This document shows, in pieces, positions 60,581 to 64,000 of a stretch of DNA of 64,000 bases (positions within the stretch are counted from its first letter, which is position 1; the number at the start of each line of letters is the position of its first letter). A program made the position numbers and the translations under genes. Below the pieces are notes generated by a model that saw only the letters and a list, made by a program, of their open reading frames with translations, searched no databases and was not told where the DNA came from. This DNA comes from Actinobaculum sp. 313 (GTDB taxonomy: Bacteria > Actinomycetota > Actinomycetes > Actinomycetales > Actinomycetaceae). The DNA lies in the NCBI RefSeq assembly GCF_003073475.1, contig NZ_CP029033.1, positions 2,046,001 through 2,110,000 of the forward strand. Direction: 5' to 3'.

Positions 60581-62041
60581 ATGAGTGCCATGAACCGTGA
60601 ACCAGTGGATTCCTTCGCAAGCCTCGCGCCCGCGCTCGCCCCGTGGTTGTCAGCTGCGCGCTGGCATCTCGGTAGCACCGCAACACCCGAGATTCGCCTA
60701 ACCCTCCCCGTTGCCCGGGCCGCCGGTGTGGAGCTGCATTGGGTGGTGGTTGCCGACGGTGACGTCACCTACAACGTTCCTCTCACCTTCCGCGAGTCGG
60801 CTGCCGATGAACAAGCGGTTCTTCCCGCCCCGATCGCCGTGTGGGAGAACTGGACGGTCCGCGACGCGACGGATGACCCCTTCGGTCAGCAAGAGCTTCT
60901 GCGGCTCATTACACGGGGGCCGGTGTATTCCGGCGGCACCGACTCGTCTGCGGCCGGACTGGCGGACACCGCACCGGTGTGCGAGAAGAAGGCGGGGTTG
61001 GCCACTCACCGCCTGTGCGCGGTGCAGCCGCGCACCTCGGCCCGACGTCTTGGCCGCGAACAGTCCAACACCTCCATCGTGTACGATGCCGCGCCTCCGA
61101 CGTCGCCCGCTGCCGACGAAATCGGCGGCGCGGCCGGATCACCGGATACGCCCGAGTCTCCCCACATGGCCGACACAGCAGCCGCAGCGGCCACCACTTT
61201 TGCTGGTCCGATTATTCTTAAGCTGTTCAGAGTGCTGCATCTCGGCGAGAACCCCGACGTGGAACTACAGCAGGTTCTCAGCGATTCAGGGGCCGTGCCG
61301 CTTCAGATCGGCTCGGCACAACTACTTTTGCACACCGGCCATGCTGACGTGCTGACAGCGCAAGAATTCCTTCCCACGGCCACCGATGCCTGGGAAAGTA
61401 CCACCGCCTCGCTTGCCACCGGCCGCCCGCTGCCTCGCGAGGAGTTCGTTGAACTGGGCCGCACCACCCGCCGGATCCACAACATCCTCGCCGCCTCCCT
61501 CCCGGTAGTCGAGGCCACCGCCGACAAACGCCTCCAGCTGCAAGACTCCTGGCTGCAACGAGCCCGGAAGGCGATCAATCTTGTACCGCAACTGGCCGAG
61601 TACACGGATTCCATTGCGTCTATCTTCGGCGCCACGCAGTCCGTGCCGTGGCCACCACTGCAACGTATCCACGGTGACTACCATCTTGGTCAGGTATTGC
61701 GAAGCGCCCGGGGCTGGGTGGTACTCGATTTTGAGGGCGAACCACTGCGACCTCTGGCGCAACGCCGTCAACCGGATCTGGCGTTGCGCGACGTGGCCGG
61801 AATGCTACGCTCTTTTGACTATGCGGGCGGCACCGGCTCCGAACACCAGGAATGGGTCAGCACCACCCAGCAGGCCTTCCTCTCCGGCTACGGTGCTCTT
61901 TCGGAGGAGCACAAGGTTCTTTTGCGCGCTTTGGAACTGGACAAGGCGCTCTATGAGGTGGCATATGAGGCCGCCACCCGCCCCGCGTGGCTCCCCATTC
62001 CGCTCGTCGGCGTCCATCGTATTCTCGGCGCGGCACACTGA
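60581..62041 (+). CDS. mak: maltokinase (Mak / Pep2)
   Basis: The 486-residue kinase follows treS at 8 bp. It has an N-terminal cap domain (about 1-110), PIILKLFRVLHLGENPDVEL (ATP-site Lys region), a central acidic linker, RIHGDYHLGQVL (catalytic loop), and VVLDFEGEPLRPLAQRRQPDLALRDVAGMLRSFDYA. It phosphorylates maltose to maltose-1-phosphate, the GlgE substrate. Start ATG 60581 (MSAMNRE) is preferred over an upstream in-frame ATG at 60464 that overlaps the repaired treS end. An Ala-Ser-Pro-rich insertion lies near 115-200. Confidence 0.92.
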   Translation: MSAMNREPVDSFASLAPALAPWLSAARWHLGSTATPEIRLTLPVARAAGVELHWVVVADGDVTYNVPLTFRESAADEQAVLPAPIAVWENWTVRDATDDPFGQQELLRLITRGPVYSGGTDSSAAGLADTAPVCEKKAGLATHRLCAVQPRTSARRLGREQSNTSIVYDAAPPTSPAADEIGGAAGSPDTPESPHMADTAAAAATTFAGPIILKLFRVLHLGENPDVELQQVLSDSGAVPLQIGSAQLLLHTGHADVLTAQEFLPTATDAWESTTASLATGRPLPREEFVELGRTTRRIHNILAASLPVVEATADKRLQLQDSWLQRARKAINLVPQLAEYTDSIASIFGATQSVPWPPLQRIHGDYHLGQVLRSARGWVVLDFEGEPLRPLAQRRQPDLALRDVAGMLRSFDYAGGTGSEHQEWVSTTQQAFLSGYGALSEEHKVLLRALELDKALYEVAYEAATRPAWLPIPLVGVHRILGAAH

Positions 62042-62310
62042 GGCCACCTGCCGCCGGGCAATGGCCGAGAGGCTTCCACTGCTCTCTCAGCTGGGCCCGC
62101 GCTGTACACACCCGGCCCGCATGCGGCCATGTCACCGTTGCTGCTAACCGCTACGCGCCCGGACCGCATAGGCACATGTGCGCACAGGAGCTACCGATTA
62201 CCTCCCCAATGAACGCTCGCCTGTACCCCGCTACCCAATTGCGGGAAACTCCTCATCAATTCGGCGGGTAAACGCTCCCGTAACGGGTCTCAATATGAAA
62301 GAGTATGACC

Positions 62311-64000
62311 ATGAGCGAAACCGACTACGTGCCCGTCAGCACGAATATTCTCGACGGCGTTTCCAACGGCTGGTATCACGCCCCACATGATGTTCTCGGC
62401 CCCCATGTGGGCACCACGAGCGTCACCATCCGGGCTATCCGGCGTCTCGCTGACCGTGTATTCATCGAGACCGTCGATGGTCGCACCGAAGCAGTCCACG
62501 AGTTCAATGGCATCTGGCGCGCAGTCCTGCCGGGAACCGCCATCCCCGACTATCGCGTAGTCGCCGTCTATGGCGATGTCGAGAACCGGACGGATGATCC
62601 CTATCGGTACCTGCCCACCGTGGGCGACGTTGATACTTACCTGTTCAGCGAAGGCCGCCACGAGGAACTCTGGAAGGTCCTCGGCGCGCATGTCCGCTCA
62701 TACCCGAGCGAGCTCGGTGAGGTAACCGGCACAAGTTTCGCCGTCTGGGCGCCCAATGCGAAAGCGGTGCGCGTTATCGGAGACTTCAATGGCTGGGATG
62801 GATCGCTGCACGCCATGCGGACCATGGGTTCTTCCGGTATCTGGGAGATTTTCATTCCCGGGGCAACCGTGGGAGCCCGCTACAAGTACGAAATCCAGTA
62901 CCCGGATTTGTCCTGGCATCAGAAGGCCGACCCGATGGCACGACGCACCGAAGTGCCGCCGTCGACAGCGTCGATCATCACCGATTCGCACTACACCTGG
63001 GGCGATGAGGAATGGCTCACCGAGCGGGCCAAGCACGACCCGCATGCGGGCAAGGTCAGCATTTACGAGGTGCATCTGGGTTCGTGGCGGCCTGGCCTCG
63101 ATTACCGCACCATGGCGGAGCAGCTGGTCGGTCATATCAAATACTGCGGCTTCACACACGTGGAGTTCATGCCACTTGCCGAGCATCCCTTCGCTCCATC
63201 CTGGGGCTACCAGGTCACCGGCTACTACGCTCCCACGGCACGTTTCGGCACTCCAGACGAACTGCGCTATCTCATTGACCGGCTGCATCGCGCCGGTATC
63301 GGCGTCATTATGGACTGGGTCCCCGCCCACTTCCCGAAGGATGACTGGGCGCTCGCCCGCTTCGACGGAACGGCCCTGTATGAGGATCCCAATCCGCTGC
63401 GCGGCGAGCATCCGGACTGGGGCACACTGGTCTTCAACTTCGGCCGACGCGAGGTCCGCAACTTCTTGGTTGCCAACGCACTGTATTGGCTCAAGGAGTT
63501 CCATATCGACGGAATTCGCGTAGATGCCGTCGCCTCCATGCTCTACCTCGACTATTCGCGCGAAGATGGGCAGTGGCAGCCCAACGTGTATGGCGGCCGC
63601 GAGAATCTGGAAGCGATTTCCTTCCTGCAGGAGGTCAATGCCACCGCCTATCGTTGCGCCCCCGGCGTGATGATGATCGCCGAGGAGTCAACCTCCTGGC
63701 CCGGCGTCACCGGCATGACCGACAATGGCGGACTCGGCTTCGGGCTGAAGTGGAACATGGGCTGGATGAATGACACCCTGCGCTACTTGGAGGAGAAGCC
63801 CATCAACCGCCGCTGGCACCACGGTGAGATCACCTTCTCTCTCGTCTACGCCTTCTCAGAACACTTCCTGCTGCCACTGTCACATGACGAGGTGGTACAC
63901 GGTAAGGGATCCCTCTACTCGAAGATGCCCGGTGACGATTGGCAGAAGCTGGCCGGAGTACGTGAGCTCTTCGCCTACCAATGGTCGCATCCGGGCAAGA
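62311..64000 (+). CDS. glgB: 1,4-alpha-glucan branching enzyme GlgB (5' part, runs off window)
   Basis: Open frame to the window end, 563 codons seen. It has an N-terminal beta domain ([20 protein letters not shown]), a CBM48 ([25 protein letters not shown]), and the GH13 catalytic barrel with [27 protein letters not shown] (nucleophile Asp), [11 protein letters not shown] (acid/base Glu) and [16 protein letters not shown]. It makes alpha-1,6 branches. ATG 62311 follows GAAAGAG. A gap of 269 bp before it (62042-62310) shows no gene and could carry its own promoter. The last gene of the pathway as seen. Confidence 0.96.
   Translation, partial: MSETDYVPVSTNILDGVSNGWYHAPHDVLGPHVGTTSVTIRAIRRLADRVFIETVDGRTEAVHEFNGIWRAVLPGTAIPDYRVVAVYGDVENRTDDPYRYLPTVGDVDTYLFSEGRHEELWKVLGAHVRSYPSELGEVTGTSFAVWAPNAKAVRVIGDFNGWDGSLHAMRTMGSSGIWEIFIPGATVGARYKYEIQYPDLSWHQKADPMARRTEVPPSTASIITDSHYTWGDEEWLTERAKHDPHAGKVSIYEVHLGSWRPGLDYRTMAEQLVGHIKYCGFTHVEFMPLAEHPFAPSWGYQVTGYYAPTARFGTPDELRYLIDRLHRAGIGVIMDWVPAHFPKDDWALARFDGTALYEDPNPLRGEHPDWGTLVFNFGRREVRNFLVANALYWLKEFHIDGIRVDAVASMLYLDYSREDGQWQPNVYGGRENLEAISFLQEVNATAYRCAPGVMMIAEESTSWPGVTGMTDNGGLGFGLKWNMGWMNDTLRYLEEKPINRRWHHGEITFSLVYAFSEHFLLPLSHDEVVHGKGSLYSKMPGDDWQKLAGVRELFAYQWSHPGK

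Noticed and set aside
1-64000. CRISPR array, rRNA or insertion sequence
   Set aside because: No regularly spaced repeats, cas-like genes, rRNA segments or transposase genes were recognised.

Overview
The window is chromosomal DNA from a high-GC Gram-positive actinobacterium. A member of the Actinomycetaceae or a close relative fits best. Supporting signs are a WhiB1-type protein beside a PdtaS-type kinase, a HspR/HAIR-type heat-shock operator, a complete GlgE alpha-glucan cluster, sortase and LPXTG proteins, and a gene block arranged like Mycobacterium tuberculosis Rv3193c-Rv3199c. The genus cannot be fixed by reading alone.

Layout. 1-12.1 kb is housekeeping: the end of a SRAP/HMCES-type gene, whiB1, pdtaS, a DUF2505 gene, hsp20, thyA-folA, a heterodimeric ABC exporter with a divergent TetR regulator, an SGNH hydrolase and fumC. 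12.2-16 kb is odd: a TetR gene, a P-type ATPase that lacks its nucleotide-binding domain, and, overlapping it by 4 bp, a sortase that has lost its catalytic His and Cys. 16.6-22.1 kb is a four-gene operon: two YbjN-like proteins, an Hsp90-family ATPase and a large helical-repeat protein.

22.3-40 kb is an integrated conjugative element of about 17.7 kb. It sits in the initiator tRNA gene and is bounded by 106-bp direct repeats with one mismatch. It carries a tyrosine recombinase, an excisionase-like protein, a divergent XRE regulator, replication-type wHTH proteins, SSB, an LPXTG surface protein, and a type IV secretion module of the Tn916 type (TcpC, small membrane protein, TcpE, VirB4, lipoprotein, VirB6-like, VirB8-like, SLT-NlpC/P60). 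It also carries a RHH protein, an Lsr2 paralogue, a Replic_Relax protein and a TraD-type coupling ATPase. Three large nested palindromes lie in its non-coding DNA. Two of them share an identical core inside stems of different but self-complementary sequence.

40.2-52.7 kb is the conserved actinobacterial block: UPF0182, a PPA1387-like protein, a PDZ/Lon-like protease, a zincin-like protein, a ThiF-like protein, uvrD2, an lplB-lplA fusion and nudC. 53-64 kb is glycogen/trehalose metabolism: glgX, trpS, glgE-treS-mak and glgB, the last running off the window. TreS makes maltose from trehalose, maltokinase phosphorylates it, GlgE polymerises maltose-1-phosphate, GlgB branches the glucan and GlgX debranches it.

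Caution. Eight genes (ABC exporter subunit, fumC, the helical-repeat gene, virB4, the Lon-like protease, the zincin-like gene with two sites, glgE, treS) are each broken by shifts equivalent to a missing base, nearly all in short G or C runs. This pattern looks like homopolymer sequencing error. The genes are therefore given at their reconstructed full extents.
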